DNA of 64,000 bases. Origin: Atrina japonica. Lineage: Eukaryota > Mollusca > Bivalvia > Pterioida > Pinnidae. Position numbers and translations under genes: made by a program. Each line of letters starts with the position of its first letter. Position 1 is the first letter of the stretch. Location: positions 834,501 through 898,500 of the forward strand of contig BROG01000251.1 of assembly GCA_030159075.1 (NCBI GenBank), written 5' to 3'. Under the pieces are notes generated by a model. That model searched no databases. It saw only the letters and a list, made by a program, of their open reading frames with translations, and was not told where the DNA came from. Shown here piece by piece: positions 27,801 to 42,800 of the stretch.

Positions 27801-30800
27801 TTGGAATGTGTTAAAATCTTTATACATGTTATGACAGCAAATTCATTACAATGACAAAGTCTCCAAGGAATGTCAACATGACTGTTATAAAGAGAGTTCA
27901 CTGTAGAACCATACAAAAATGTCAACGGAGCCAAAATACATAGGAATTTATTTAATGATAGAATACATCACCATCCTTTTTATCTAAAAATTCACATAAA
28001 CATGACACATTTATTACATTTTTGGTGGTGAAATATAAGGATTTATCAATTAAATAAATTTGTTATTTTGAATTGTTATTTTCCGCAGTGTGAAAAATAA
28101 CACTCCATGCAGAATCAATGTACCGGTAAACTGTGTTATTTTCACTCAGTCAATCAAAATACTACTTTTTCTTGTTTTATGAGATTTTTTTATGAAAAAA
28201 GTAATAAAAAGAATATCTGCCATTTTTTATGAATAACATTTTTTATAAAAGATTCGCAAATATCCTCTATGTAACCTTAATTACTGAATTTCTTTACCTC
28301 TGAAGCAAAGGATAATCTCTTCATCTCTCCTCCAGATATACCTTTAACACGGCCAGGTGTTCCAATCAAGGTGTCTGCACATTTTGTTAAACCAAGCTGT
28401 GTACAAAGAATACAAAATAGTTAATTACAAAAGATTTACTATATGACATTAAATCATACCAATTTTAAAGTTTAAATCAAGTTTGATGACTTTTGTTTTT
28501 TTATTTCAAATATTTATTTGTTTCTGTTTTTTGTTTGATTCATTTGTTTGGTCCACTTATATGGAGATGTCACCATCTGAGGTGATTAGTGCTACAGATT
28601 TTGGCCTGCTCTATGGACTGATGCCAATGCAATGAGGTTTTTTACGTGCCAGAATTCTATGACATGGGACCTCAGTTTTTAATTAGTCTCATCCGAAAGA
28701 TGACTTTCTATGATCAGATTCTACTTGTTCTAACTGGATTATCGGATAACCTGCATTGCTTCATCAACCTGCACTACCACAAAATATCTGAAATGTTCTA
28801 ATTATGTTTTGCTGGATTACCTGACTACTAGAAATACTCAGATTCCATGCTGCTGATGGCCAAACAGCCTACCTGAAATCTTAAGCTCTAACAACATGTA
28901 CTTTAGCTGACCAATCTGAAATGTTCAGACTTCTTTTAGCTGGATTACCTGACCTACTGAACTATTCAGAATATAAAAAGTTGCTATTTTTATTGCAACC
29001 TGGCATCTGATTGGTATACATTGTATCCATTCGCACATTATTAAGAGCAATATGTTTACACAACTAAATAATGTATTAAGAATTGAAAATGCTGAGTCAT
29101 CATAATTTTAACTCATAGGCTACATGTAATTTGCTATATTTAGAACCAAAATTCCCTAAAAAGTATTTTAGTTCCAATTCCACAGCCCATTGTCTTCAAA
29201 ACTCCTGGGAGGCTAGGGGAGAGGCAAAATATCCACATGTGAAAAAAAAAAGCCTATGTGTCGAAATATATTCTGATTGTGGAAAGGGCGCCAAACAGAT
29301 CCATGTATCATTTATAGGTCTACCTGTAGCATTATAATACAACTTGGAAACTAACTGATTACCTGTCAGACTTTACTTTAATCTTTCAATGATTGGATAA
29401 GAAGCAGCAAACTCATAAATTTGGTATAACTGGCATTCTTAAACTATGACAGTTTTTTATCATTTTGTCATTATTTTGTTGTAAATTTGTCATTATTTTG
29501 TTATTGTTTTGTTATCATTTTGTTATTATTTTGTTATTTTGTTATTATTCTGTTTTTATTTTGTTATTGTTTGAATGGTGCTTTATACCACACTCTACAA
29601 ACTTGAAGTTTGGTGGCATTCACTGTTTTTAATGGTGGAGGAGAAAACCTGGTTACAACCAGGAAGAGACCACTGGTCATCCACAAGTAAAATGGCCAAC
29701 TCTTTCACAAAATTAGCTAAGATTCCAGCAAGGCTCGAACCTGTGCTAGTGACCAAAGATGAAAGCCTTCATGATTTAAAGTGTGATGCTCTAACCACTT
29801 GGTTATGGAGGCCTTCTTAAACCAATGACTGCCAAAATTTACCTGCATGTAAAATGATATTTGTCCTAACCTGTGTAAAGATTTTGTCCTTTAAAAAAGA
29901 TCAAAGATATTTGCCTAACCTGAAAAAAGTAGACTACCAATATTACAAAATTACAGTAAAATCTGCTTTTGTGACCACCTATGTATAAAGACCACCTGGT
30001 CACAAACATTGCTTCTTTTGTTCCCAATCGTACCATTTGTGTACAAATCAACCTATATATAAAGACCAGCTCCCTATAAAGACTGGTTTTGTTGTGTCCC
30101 TAAGGAGTCCTTTGTTTACAAGTTTCACTGTATTTACATGTACAATATAACAATATAATGTGTTTAACTCATTGACCCCTGTATCCAGATCTGAACTCAC
30201 AATATTTAAAAATGTACAGTCCACTGTCAGAATTTAGGGGTGTAAAGAATTGTGATCCAGATTTTACTATGGGTTCACATATACTATTAACCTGCTCACT
30301 CCTGAGTTATGACAGTAGACCACACTATTTACTGGTTTAGACAAGCCTAAATATGATCACAGGGGTTGAAAAGTTAATACTAACATAAAGATGTGAAAAT
30401 ATACAATTGAAAGTAAAATGAAACAAACCTCCTTGATCACCTCATCCACTTTTTCCATTCTTGCTGATTTAGACATTCTCTTATCCATTCTTAGCAGTGC
30501 CTAGAATATATAATTGACATAAAGTTCCTCGACATTGTTATTCATGAGTTATCTGCTCTTTAGTGTATTTATTTCCATGCCTATACCATCTACTTAATTT
30601 TATAAAAGAATTAAACTAAATAAGATAAGTTTAAATTAATTTGGAATGACAAACCTTAAAATATAGATAAGAAATTATTGTATGTTCTTAACAATGAATA
30701 TGGAAAACGATATATTCCAGAGCTCTCACAGAATATCATGTCCCTAAAATCAACATACGAGTTAGAAGATATATATATGTTCTTACAAGATATTGGAGAA

Positions 30801-33800
30801 TGGAAATACATGTATATATTTAGTTGTTCTGGCCAACAGCACAAGACTTATAGTTAATATATAATATAGCAATATAGCACCTGCTCTTGCTCATAATACA
30901 GCAATTAGCTGTAAACACAACCAGAGAGTTTTATTATTTGGTAAACTATAAAGGTTCTTTTTTATCAAATGTAAAACCTAATACTTCTTTTTCCAGATGC
31001 AGTACAACATGTACCCAGTCAGAACAGAGAAAGATTAAATGATGCAAGGCAAAGTGAATTTCCACAAGTGCATATAAAACTTTGTATGATTTTGAAAACA
31101 AAAAAAAAACAAACCCTGAAAGTAAGGTGCTCCCTGACTGTCAAAAAGCCTATAAACAGGTCATCTTGTTGTACATATGCTGAAATTTGTGCAACTTTAT
31201 CACGAGTGACTGATATGCCATTGACTCGAATGTCACCCTGAATGGTCAAGTTTCCACGATTCCTTGATGTCAGAATATTCATCAATGTAGATTTCCCTGC
31301 TCCACTGTAAGAACAAAATGTAAAATACAGATAAAGCAAATTCAAAGAATCACATAGCCCATGGGTGATATGACAAGTAGAATCAACAAAGGGGAATAAC
31401 TCTTTGTAAGAGTGCACTTTGCACATAACATTTTGACTACCAAAATTACGTAATTACAGTATAACCTGCTTTAGCGACCACCTGTGCATAAAGACCACCT
31501 GGTCATAAAGACCATAAAGACTGCTGTTCCCAATAGTACCATGAGTGTACAAATCATCCTCTATATGAAAATCACCTCCATACATGTATAAAGACTGGTT
31601 TTTGTCGTGTCCTGACGGTGTCTTATATACAAGTTTCACTGTACTCCAAACATGTTATAAAGCTATAAGAAGAAATATGATCACCTTCCCTCTCCAGGTA
31701 AACTAACAAACTTTTTAATATGATCAGGACCCAGTTGCACAACAGTTTATTAAATTTAACGTACATTTAGCCCATTGGTTTAACATTGGTTAACTTTACA
31801 TTAAATTTAACAACCTATTGTGCAACTGGGTCCAGATGTTTATTCTAAATCACAGGTATATACAAGAAACCCAGCTAAATATTATATACTGTATATCTGG
31901 TATCTGGAAATTTGCTGCCTTTTAATTTTTGCCATTTTCACCCTTAGATGAAAAGTGAATTTAAAATGAAAGTCATTAAAATTTGCAATAACAGCTGTAA
32001 CATGCTGGGGGAGTCTACCGGGTGCATCACATCAGATTGTCAGTGTCACCCAGCCAGATGATGGCCACACTCACTGTTACTTAACTTCAGTACATGTATA
32101 TAAATGCTAACCGTCCAGCCACAAAAGCTAGCTGATGGTCTAGACAGTTAATCTGCCTATATCCATGACTGTTACACTACCCCTTCCACTGACAAGCTTT
32201 TTCCCCAAAGCTTCGTGGGTTCAACCTGAAATCAACAGCTTACATGATGCCCTTCAGCTGGATATACATGCATTCCTATTTTAAAGGGTGCAAGACCTGG
32301 TTCCCAAAAGGGTCTATCAACCCCTGGGTTAATGAATCAACAGGGCCACAAGTGCACTTTTACCAACATTATTTTAAGTTATATATGGGTGTGTTGAAAC
32401 ATAATAGAGATTCTGACTTAGGTGCTGACTTTACAGGGACTTGGTACCTTGCACAAAACATCAACTCAAGCCATGGTATGGAGTCCATTAATTATCCAAC
32501 AACCAACGATTTTTCATTTATACTGCAACAGCCCGTTTCAAATGCTTTAAAAATGCTGGAAGGGTTTTTATGTGATTTTCTAATGCAATAAAACCATATG
32601 TATGGGGGTATTTTAAAGGTCCATGACTGGAGGTCTACACTCAGCAAGGCTGTCAATTTTGTTTTAAATGATAATTTGCTTCAAAATGCTAATATAAAGT
32701 TATTATCTTCCCTTTAATTATGCTTCTAAGTGATTCACTGTTTTCTAGCAATTTGAATTTGAAGATCAAAAAATTATTTTTACCCGTAATGATAATGAAT
32801 ACAAACAGAGTTGCGAAACATTCAAGGCAACCTCAGATGAATAAGTTCAACATATGGGTTACTGTCATCTTGTATCCATCAAAACTCATACCTAAGTGAA
32901 TTAGTTGACTTGTACCCATGTTTTAGTTGAATTTTGCTTATTGATTAACAGTGACAATGCGATAATATGATAGTTTAGATCACTTTAAAGGAGGTTTCTA
33001 CTGTTTATACTCTATTTGACGAAATCATAATAGTTCAAATCACTTTAAAGGAGGTTTCTACTGTTATACTCTATTTGACCAGATTATGATAGTTCAGATC
33101 AATTTAAAGGAGGTTTCTACTGTTTATACTCTATTTGACGAAATCATAATAGTTCAAATCACTTTAAAGGGGGTTTCTACTGTTATACTCTATTTAACCA
33201 GATTATGATAGTTCAGATCACTTTAAAGGAGGTCCTTATGTTAAAATTCTATTTGATGAAATTGTCTGATGGTTCAGATCACTTTAAAGAAGGGTTCTAC
33301 TTGTTATTCTATTTGACGATATTCTGATAGTTCAGATCACTTTAAAGGAGGGTTTCTATTTTAAAAATTAGTAGTATTATAGAACAGCGAACTATCACAT
33401 TATTGTCAAATAGATTATTAGGGAAAAAAACACCTTTTGAAGTGCCCGGAACAAGCACATCATCATGGTTATGGTCAAATAAAAATCATATTATGCGAAA
33501 TGGATTTCGTTATGATGTTCCGATTAAAAAGAAATTGATCTACATTACAAAAATATACATAACAAAATTCATTTCTGGAACATCCGATGTTGTTTCATAC
33601 TTCTAGATATATACGAATAATACTGATGAGTTGCGAAAGTCAGACCTCCTTAAAACTAATCTAAAACACACTGAGAATAAAGGAAATGAAATGAATAACA
33701 ATGAATAACAAATGTTACCTTGCTCCCATTACAGCCATTAATGTCCCTGGTTTGACTATTCCGCTTACTGAAAATATGAAACATTTTGCAATATTGAGTG

Positions 33801-36800
33801 TGAATAAATTCAGACTACAATCTGAATATTTAAAAGTACATAAGATATACAGAAGAAATACATTGTACATGTATCTTGAAATGCCACCCTATCTGCCATA
33901 AAAATGTGTTTTTTCTAGAAATGTCTCTCAAAAGAAGATTTATTCAGTCCTTTCAATAGTTTTTGGAGTTCGTGACAAGTTATAAATAGAACATGTAGCC
34001 AGCAACAGGGTATAGATTAACTTAATTAATGTTTGTACAAATGTAGATCAAAATCAGGAATACTTTTATCTGAACAGAAGATAAAGCAGCCAAACCTTCA
34101 CATGTTTTTCATGCAGATAGCCAAATTCTTTGTCAACTTCTATTGAAAGTTCTATCTTTATTAGAATGAATTTCAAGACCAGTTGTACTGTAATAATTTA
34201 GTTAGATATACCTTCCCATTTCTGTAAACACAAACTGGGGAAAATATCAAACAAATAGTAATGTTTTAATGTTAGTCTCATTGAAGAAACAAGATAGAAA
34301 GTCACATACCATTCTTCAAAATCTGTTTTGGAGTTGCTCCTGGTTTGGGACCCCTGCAGCAAGCCCTTTTTGGTGGCATAGCATACACATTGACTTTGCT
34401 CCATGATAGGGTAACAGGCTGCACCGCGTCTGATATGCTCACAACACGTGTTTTCGACAATTCTGTAAAAACATGCATAAATAACAAAATGATAAAATTT
34501 GAATGCTGCAGAACAAAACACACCAAGCAAAAATGAAATGCAAGTCTGAAATATCTTTAACTTCTGTCACTGAAAAGTGACAGGCCACATACATTTCTGG
34601 AGATAGACAGATAAAAGGGGATCTCAATAATACTTACATGTAACTTGATCATGCACTTTTGCAATGTTGGGTCTCTGGCTCAGGTGAGCTAAATACTGTA
34701 TTACTGGAAATTTTCAACCTCATTTAATTTCCAACCTTAGTTGAGAGTGCATTTTAACATCAATATTTTAAGCTAGTTACAAGAATATTAATTGTTGAAT
34801 GGACATACCATCTGTGTGGACTACAATAATTTAGAGAAAATTTAAGACAAGGCAAATATGTTTTTTGTTAAAACTAAACAGAGGCAAAAAAATCTAATTA
34901 AAAACCGATATCTTTTGTAATAAGCCCTGTGTTCTGATATCTCACATTTCAACATATCAGAAAACAGGAGTGGTGAGAGATTGATTTTTGATAAGTTTGG
35001 GGCAAAAGATTTCCAGGCATACATGTACAATAATATAATGAGTTTTTTCCATACATCTGGGGACAGAACAAATAATAAATATCATTTCATGAAATTCTCT
35101 GAAAGAACACAATGCAAAACAAACCATAAGGAGGGATTGAAATATTTGTATATTCAAGGATGCTAGAAGGAAGTCAAAATGTGGTGTGGAAAATCCGAGG
35201 ATGATGGAAAAATTAAAGAATGGTGAATTGAATGCTTAAATAGTTCATTCGTAACAAGATAAAGATATTGCAAATTTCCACTCATAAGATAGGTTAAGCC
35301 GGCCTGGCTCATTTGGTAGCGCGCTTGACTCTTGATCATGAGGTTATGAGTCCAGCTGGCAGCAGGTTGGTTTCCTGTCCTTCGGATGAGAAGGTAAAAA
35401 CCCAGGTCCCATGTCACAGTAGGTGTCTGCACATTAAAGATCCCTCACTGCTTAATGGCCTTAAGTGCCGTGCATAGGCCAAAGTTTAAAGCCCTTCACT
35501 GGCATTTGGTGACGTCTCCATATGAGTGAAAGATTCTTGAGTGGGATGTTAAACAACAATAAACAAACAATGAGATATGTTAAATGTCCCAGTCCATTTC
35601 CTATCATACATGTATTTTTTTGTAGGAATTAAAGGTACAATGAGATCAGATAAAACAAAATTTTATATATTTATAATGTGATCGGTTTTAGGTCCATCTG
35701 TAAATAAGTGATATCAAATACAACAAGATGCGTTCTTGTCATGGCTGACTGCAGTCGTCAAAAAGAGATCAATTAAAGTACATGTATGCTCTGAGCAAGG
35801 TTTACTTTTATGTAATTATCTCCTAACTAAACATTAAAATCAATAATTTGTTACTTGCTATGTGTAGTCAGTATGAGAGATATATCTCTAACTCATCAAC
35901 CCCTAAAAAACAATGGACCCTTCTGTAAATCAATTAAATAAGGCCAGTCCAAATGAGCCTTTAAGGGTGAATGAGTTAAAGAGGCACCTAAGGGAGAGGC
36001 AATTATATACATTAAGCTGATTTCAAGATTTTATTTATTCTCAGATGTAATTAAATCAATGGTAGAGAAATAGCATACATGTATACATTACAACAACAAG
36101 ATTTACATAAAGTTAATGATTTAAAGATGGTTTGTACATATACAGGTGTTATATGGCATTATATATACATTATCACCATTCTCAATTTCACAGTGAAAGC
36201 ATGTATGAAAAACTTGAAAATATTAACAAGGGCAAAAGATAAAGGTAGACTAAAGTATTTTAGCTGACATGTATACATGGACAAAACAGCAGACAGACAA
36301 ATATCTAAATTAATATTTACATGCCAATTCATTAATTGTTTAGTACAAACAGATATATTTACTTATTGTAGTGACACATAAATGAAGTAGTAACTAGATA
36401 CAATTATTAATTAAAATAAAAAAAATGATAATAAAAAAGACAAAATGATACCATATATTATCAAGGATTGGATTATTTCAAAAACATTTGATTTTGTTTG
36501 AACTAGATTCCAGACAAATCCTTATGTTCTGAATTCAACTTTTCTGGGGATTAAATTAGTTCAGGTCATGGCTTGTACCCGAGATATTTAAATCGTTTAA
36601 ATGCCAATACAATAACTGCAATGCATCGTTCTAGTATCTGAACCAAAGATAAACAATGTTATACTAGTAACTGAAAAATGTAGTACAGTCGTGTATGATT
36701 CAAACCATAATATTGTCTTATATTTTATGGTTATTTAACCTTTTTATGGTAGTATGGATCTCAGTCACCTGTATACACCTCACACAGCACTGAATAATAT

Positions 36801-39800
36801 CAATACAGATATCTAACAAATTTCAGTACATACTCAAGCTATTTTTTAATATTTCTGAAGTTTTATTCAAATAAGCAATAATTTTGATGATTATTTACAA
36901 TTGTATGCTGTCAATATACAAACATGTTTAGTTACATTGTACATATTTTGCATGTTTTTAACCTTAATTAAAATCATAAATAGTTAGTTGAGCTTGAGTA
37001 CTGAGTAAATTTGGTTGATTCAGACCCTGGTTTTCACTCATACTTTGTGTATTGTAAAACTTGGTCACCTGTAACAGTGTAAAATGTTTTCCTTGTAAAC
37101 AACGATACATATAGACCATGACCAAAATAATTATAACACAGAAAATTGGGCAACTTGATCTACAAATGATATCCTCAATGGACAACATGCCAGTAAACCT
37201 CAGGTCATATTTGATTTTAATTTTATTTGAACTAGATTCCAGACAAATCCTTATGTATTGAAAACAGCTTTTCATTGGATTATATTGGTTCAGGTCACAT
37301 TTTGTACCGGAGTTAATCAATTAAAATGGCAATACAATAACTGCTATGTATCATTCTAGTATCTGAACCCAAGAAAAACAATGTGATACTAATAATAGTA
37401 GTATAGTCGTGTATGACTCAAATCATAATATTGTCTTATACTTTATGGTTATTTAACCTTTTTATGCTAGTATGGATCCCAGTCACTTGTATACACCCCA
37501 CACAGCATTGAATAATATCAATACAGATATCTAACACACAGTACATGTATCACGTTCTAATTTTACACCTCATGGTCCCATCCTATTTGGTCCACTTTCT
37601 CACAAAAATATGTTTAGGATATTAAAAAGAGACATAATACTTTGTACCCTTTAACACTCCTCAGTATTATAAAACAAAGCAATGGAAATTCATAAAAAAC
37701 AAAAACATAGCAACTTCAAAACATAAACTCTAAATAGAGAAGATTATATTGAAGCCTTGAACTAGAAATAACTTTGTAATATAGTTGTTTGAAGAAATGT
37801 GATTTTATATGAAATATATACAGTCATGGGACATAAATATTCACCACTTATGTTATTTTCTTCTTTGTTTTATATAAAACCAAGAATTTTGAAATGTCCA
37901 CAGAATCCACTAATTTAAGCAATATTTCAAACATTATATTTTTACATGATGGAAATTAAATTCATATTTTCATTTTTAATGGTAATATAGATATACTCTT
38001 TGTTTATTTTGAGAAATCATTGATTCTGTGGAGGATAAAATTATTTTAGGTAAATTTTGACATATTTCATTAGACTAAAAGAATAATTACAGAATTTACA
38101 AAATTACTATGTGAGAAAATTACTGTCATTTCTGTAAATAAACATGATAATTTAAAAATGCATATATTTTAGAAAAATGAAATTATCCTACTATAAATTT
38201 GTACAATTTTTGTCAAATTCTGGTATGATTTGTGGATTTTACCAGCATTTAAAAATTGTTGGTTTTATATAAAACAAAGAAGGAAATAACATAAGTGGCT
38301 AATAATTATGTCCCATGACTGTACAAAAAATAAATTGTTTACCATACTCTCTTTTGTCACTCTGCTGTATTACTTAACCCATTCACCTAAAATACACATT
38401 TGGACTGGTCAAAGTCATTGATTTACAGAAGAGTTAATTATTTTTCAGGGGTTGTTGATTTAAAGTATCATTGATTCTAACAATTATGCATCATGCCATA
38501 ACTTTATGAACAAACATCATTTTCCATTTACGTTCTATATAAAACAATCTTTCAGAAATAGTTTTCAGTGACTTCATTGTTCAATCTAATTTCTTATATT
38601 ATATATAAACTGACCTAATAACATTTCATTTAACCTAATTGTTAATAAAAAAAAAATTACATACATTCATTCTTGTTTGATGAATTTTGTAAAATCATTT
38701 ATTATTCTTTGTTCTTACATTAGTAAATTACTCCAAGAAAATACTTGCTGTAAAGAAAATATGTTCCATCTTGAAATTTAGTATCCCAGATAATCCACAA
38801 TTTACTTGTATGAAATTAAAAAGAAATTGGTAAAAAGAAACCAGAGCCAAGAGAATTATTTGAATAAAGATAATTTTACATAGATATCGTAAAAATGTGT
38901 TATGGCACTATACTGTACTTTGAGCGAAAACCTGAAACAACTCTTTTTTTCTATGTAGGCTATATGGAAAGCTGCTAGGGAATTTATTCTAAAACATGTA
39001 TTAAATATCTGTATTTTTTTATATTACAAAATAGAGAATAAATTCCACTTTGGCTTGCAAACCATAGGGGAATTTATTGTCAGTTGCATAATATTAAAAA
39101 TCAGTTTGCTAATATTAATAAATCAATTAAAAAATACAGATTTTTTAATATAAAAAAATAGATCATTTTTTTTAATATTCAAAAAACGATTCCTTAATAT
39201 TAGAAAATGACTATTAATATTAAAAATTGGTTGGAATTTCTAATAGATCTATTACTAAATGATTTTTAATATCAATAAATTAACAGATTTCTTAATATCA
39301 GCAAATGTTTTTTAATATCAAAAATTATCATCACATTATTAGATGTCACTGAATATTTGTGTTGGATAATCACTTTGTGGAGTAAATATTCATTTTCAAT
39401 GTTAGAAAATTTATAGTATAAGAGACATATATATGTTTGGCTATCAGTATGTCTCTGATAATATAAAATGAAATTTAACTTCAATGTAGAAATAGCCTGT
39501 AGGTTTAATATAAAAATCAATTAATATGTACAATATACATGTGAAGTGTTTTTATATGACAATACACGGAATCGTTCTAGTATCTGAACCTTTTGTACTT
39601 ACAGTAAGAGCATATAATTATAGTTTACCCTTTGTTAAATCTATCCGTAAAATTATTATCGACAGATTCTACTAATCTATACGTGAAATGGAGTGTCCAA
39701 TTCTAAAACATATTCTGATGGTCAACATAACAGAAACATTTTGTTTTGTATTCATGATCTACATGTAGAGCAAGCCTACTTACCCATGTTCCAAGATCGT

Positions 39801-42800
39801 CTGCGAGCTTGCGCTAAGACAGGATGTTATCAGGAATACTGACCCGACCTACTATCCAACCGATCGATAAGAAAGGGAAGTTACAAGACTTGGAAATGAA
39901 GTAGGCCTATGTACACTAGATCCACGGTTAAACTCGATCATAAAAATAAACCCAACGATCACCTGGTTAAATAGATTACATTTTAAAAATAGCTATTGGT
40001 TTTACGTAGCTACCTGTAACACGTACTTCTGAATGCCCAATTAACCGTGAGACAATAGATACAGACTTAATGGAAAGAAACAAATGGAGAAGCTTCATTT
40101 TTCCTTTACTTTCTATATAAAATTATCTTTTTTGAAATAGTGACTTCATCAGTTTTAAGTATTAGTATTTTGAATATAGATTTTTTCCCTTTTGTTGCAA
40201 CAGTTAGTATATTCAAAATACATGTACATGTACAAACATATAGATTGAAATCTTAACATTTAATTACTTGCTGTGATATTGAAACAAATCCCGGTCCCTC
40301 CTTGGATACACGATCGTCGGATTATACTACTGAAAATTCTAAATTATCCAGTTTCTTCTTGCTAAACAAAAATTCTTTCATAACACTTTTGCATTTAATT
40401 ATACAGAGTTTGAACCCTAAAATAGATATCATAGAAGAAAATCTAAACGAATTTGATATTCTCTGCTTAACTGAAAGCTGGCTTACCCGATCTGTTGCTA
40501 CAAATGATTAAGGGCCTACATTTGACAGGATTTTAGGCCTAACATAAAATTAAGTTTGTTTGCTGTTTACCAACCGACTCACGGAAGTCACCGCGACTCG
40601 GAAAATTTTATTGCCGTTTTCAAAAAAAAAAAAAAAAAAATTATTGACAATCTTTCTGGAACGTTTGATTACCGTCACAACTTTATATACATGTAGTATT
40701 AGTATTACTTCGTCTCGACCTGTAAGAATATACATGTATATATCTTGACCGTGGCGCTATTATTTATTCAATGAAACGTCGTATATTAACAGTATTTTAT
40801 CCGAGTAATGTAAAATAATGGCCAGAACGTATGTAACATGACACTAAGGGCCTATAAAGAACTGCAAATTCATAATAGGCCTCTTATAACTCTTCGATAT
40901 ATTACCAATCCATCTACAGTATTAGGGCATAAATGAGTTTGCCGAATTTTCTGTCCCGATTTTAAGCGATATTTTTAGGGGGTAAATCAGGATTTTACCT
41001 TGCCCCGCCAGACAGATGCTCCAAAGGGATTTATTCAGATTTTACTCACTCAAAAATCGATTAAAATCGGGACATGAAGTTCGACCTAAGCTAGTGCTAC
41101 ATCCCAGAAAGACACATGTATTTTCTCTACGAATACTATTTATAAAAATAGGAAACCAAAAATCCTGTCTGATACATGCTTTACCAAAATAAACAATTTT
41201 TGAAACACCTGTATAAATTTGTTTGATATGTTTCCTCCTTTTATGAAAGCTGAAGGGCATAATGTTATAGCAAACATAAAATCATGTAGACAGTTACGTA
41301 AGAGTTACCTCCCGTTACTTTTTTATTTCAAAAATATTTGTCAAAACGTAATAATTTTACAAAAACGATATCAAATCTAGTAAAATAAAATCAGTTAAAT
41401 TTATACACATGTTTTCTTTAACATAACACTGTGTACTTCTCTAATTTACTTTAGAAATATATTAAAAAGTCCCAGAAAAGTTTTCATTTTAAAACACCGA
41501 CTCTGTCACTGTACCATGCACTTTATTATAAACACTGCCTCATTGTATCTCTTGTTGTACAGTGAAAACTTATTGAAATTTCACAAATAACCTCTCTCTT
41601 CTCATGTCTGTCTCAAACATTTATGAAATATTTAATGTGTCCTCATTTACAATTATTTTCATTATAATTTGTACAGAAAATGACTGACTAGACAATGACA
41701 GAAACATTTCCAATAAAATAAAATAATTTCCCTACCTACCTACCCATAGGTAAAAGGGTAGAGTTGGTAAACAGCAAACAGAGAATATTCTATGTCTGGC
41801 CTTATGGGGCGCTGTTTTACTTTTTAACACCAGTTAGTGATATCACTCTTTCGAATAGGTGATATCACCCACTGGAATACCGAATAAGTGATATCACCTA
41901 TGCGAAAGAGTGATATCACTTACACGAATAAGTGATATCACTTATAAATACGAATAAGTGATATCACCTATTCGTATAAGTAATATCACTTTCGAATAGC
42001 TTATATCACTATTTCAAATAGTAGAAATCACTTTATACGTTTTTATATGTGATATCAACTATTCACTCATTCGAATATTCAAATTTGGAAACAATAAAAA
42101 CCTTATGCTCCCCATTCCTTCCATAAATGTAGATCTGCAGTGAATATCACTAAGCCTATATCTATGGAAGAACAAACCGCAAAGGACGATATTATGGTAT
42201 CGTGATAAAGGCGCAGCGCTGCAGAATCGGAATCATCTTCCGTGTCAGTTGTAGGATTTGGACGGAGTTAAGCATTCAAAGCATTCCGCCGACTCCCGCC
42301 ATTTTGAACTAGGGTCTGATTTCCGCACAAAATTGTTTTAGAAGTGGTTGAACTTAAAACACCCTATATGATTCTTTGGACCTTATGTAAAGAAACAAAA
42401 AAAAATTTATAATGCCCAAGATGACACAAGTCATATTTTTGTTAGACACAGGGATATATTTTATTTTTGTCTAGGGAGCATTCATTCGAATAGGTGATAT
42501 CACTTAACAAAACGAATAAGTCATTTAGTCGAATAAGTGATATCACTTATTCGAGTAGGTGACAACACTCATTCATTTGAATAGGTGATATCTTTCATTC
42601 TAATAGGTGATATCACTCATTCGTATAAGTATTCGGCGCCGTTTTACTTTTAAATACAAGTTAGTGATACCACTCTTTTGAATAGGTGATAGCACTCATT
42701 CGAATAGGTGATATAACTTATGCGAATCAGTGATATAACGTGTATAAATTCTTAAGTGATATCACTTATACGAATGAATGATATCACCTATTCGAATGAA

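Noticed and set aside
29740..29818. A tRNA gene on the minus strand
   Set aside because: A and B boxes are good, but the segment continues into a SINE body with a simple-repeat tail, and acceptor-stem pairing is not evident.
31019..31426. Minus-strand protein of 135 residues with Walker A
   Set aside because: Only the middle (exon 4) is coding. Both ends run through splice sites into intron.
32244..32591. Plus-strand ORF of 115 codons
   Set aside because: No recognisable domain; it lies within the intron between exons 4 and 3 and has no repeat relatives here. Chance is the simplest reading.
34198..34530. Minus-strand protein of 110 residues
   Set aside because: It overlaps ABCG exon 2 in another frame. 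Only the frame reading LSKTRVV to KQILKN joins neighbouring exons.
35293..35360. A tRNA gene
   Set aside because: The D-arm/A-box similarity is real, but no cloverleaf forms, the B box is weak, and a SINE body with tail follows.
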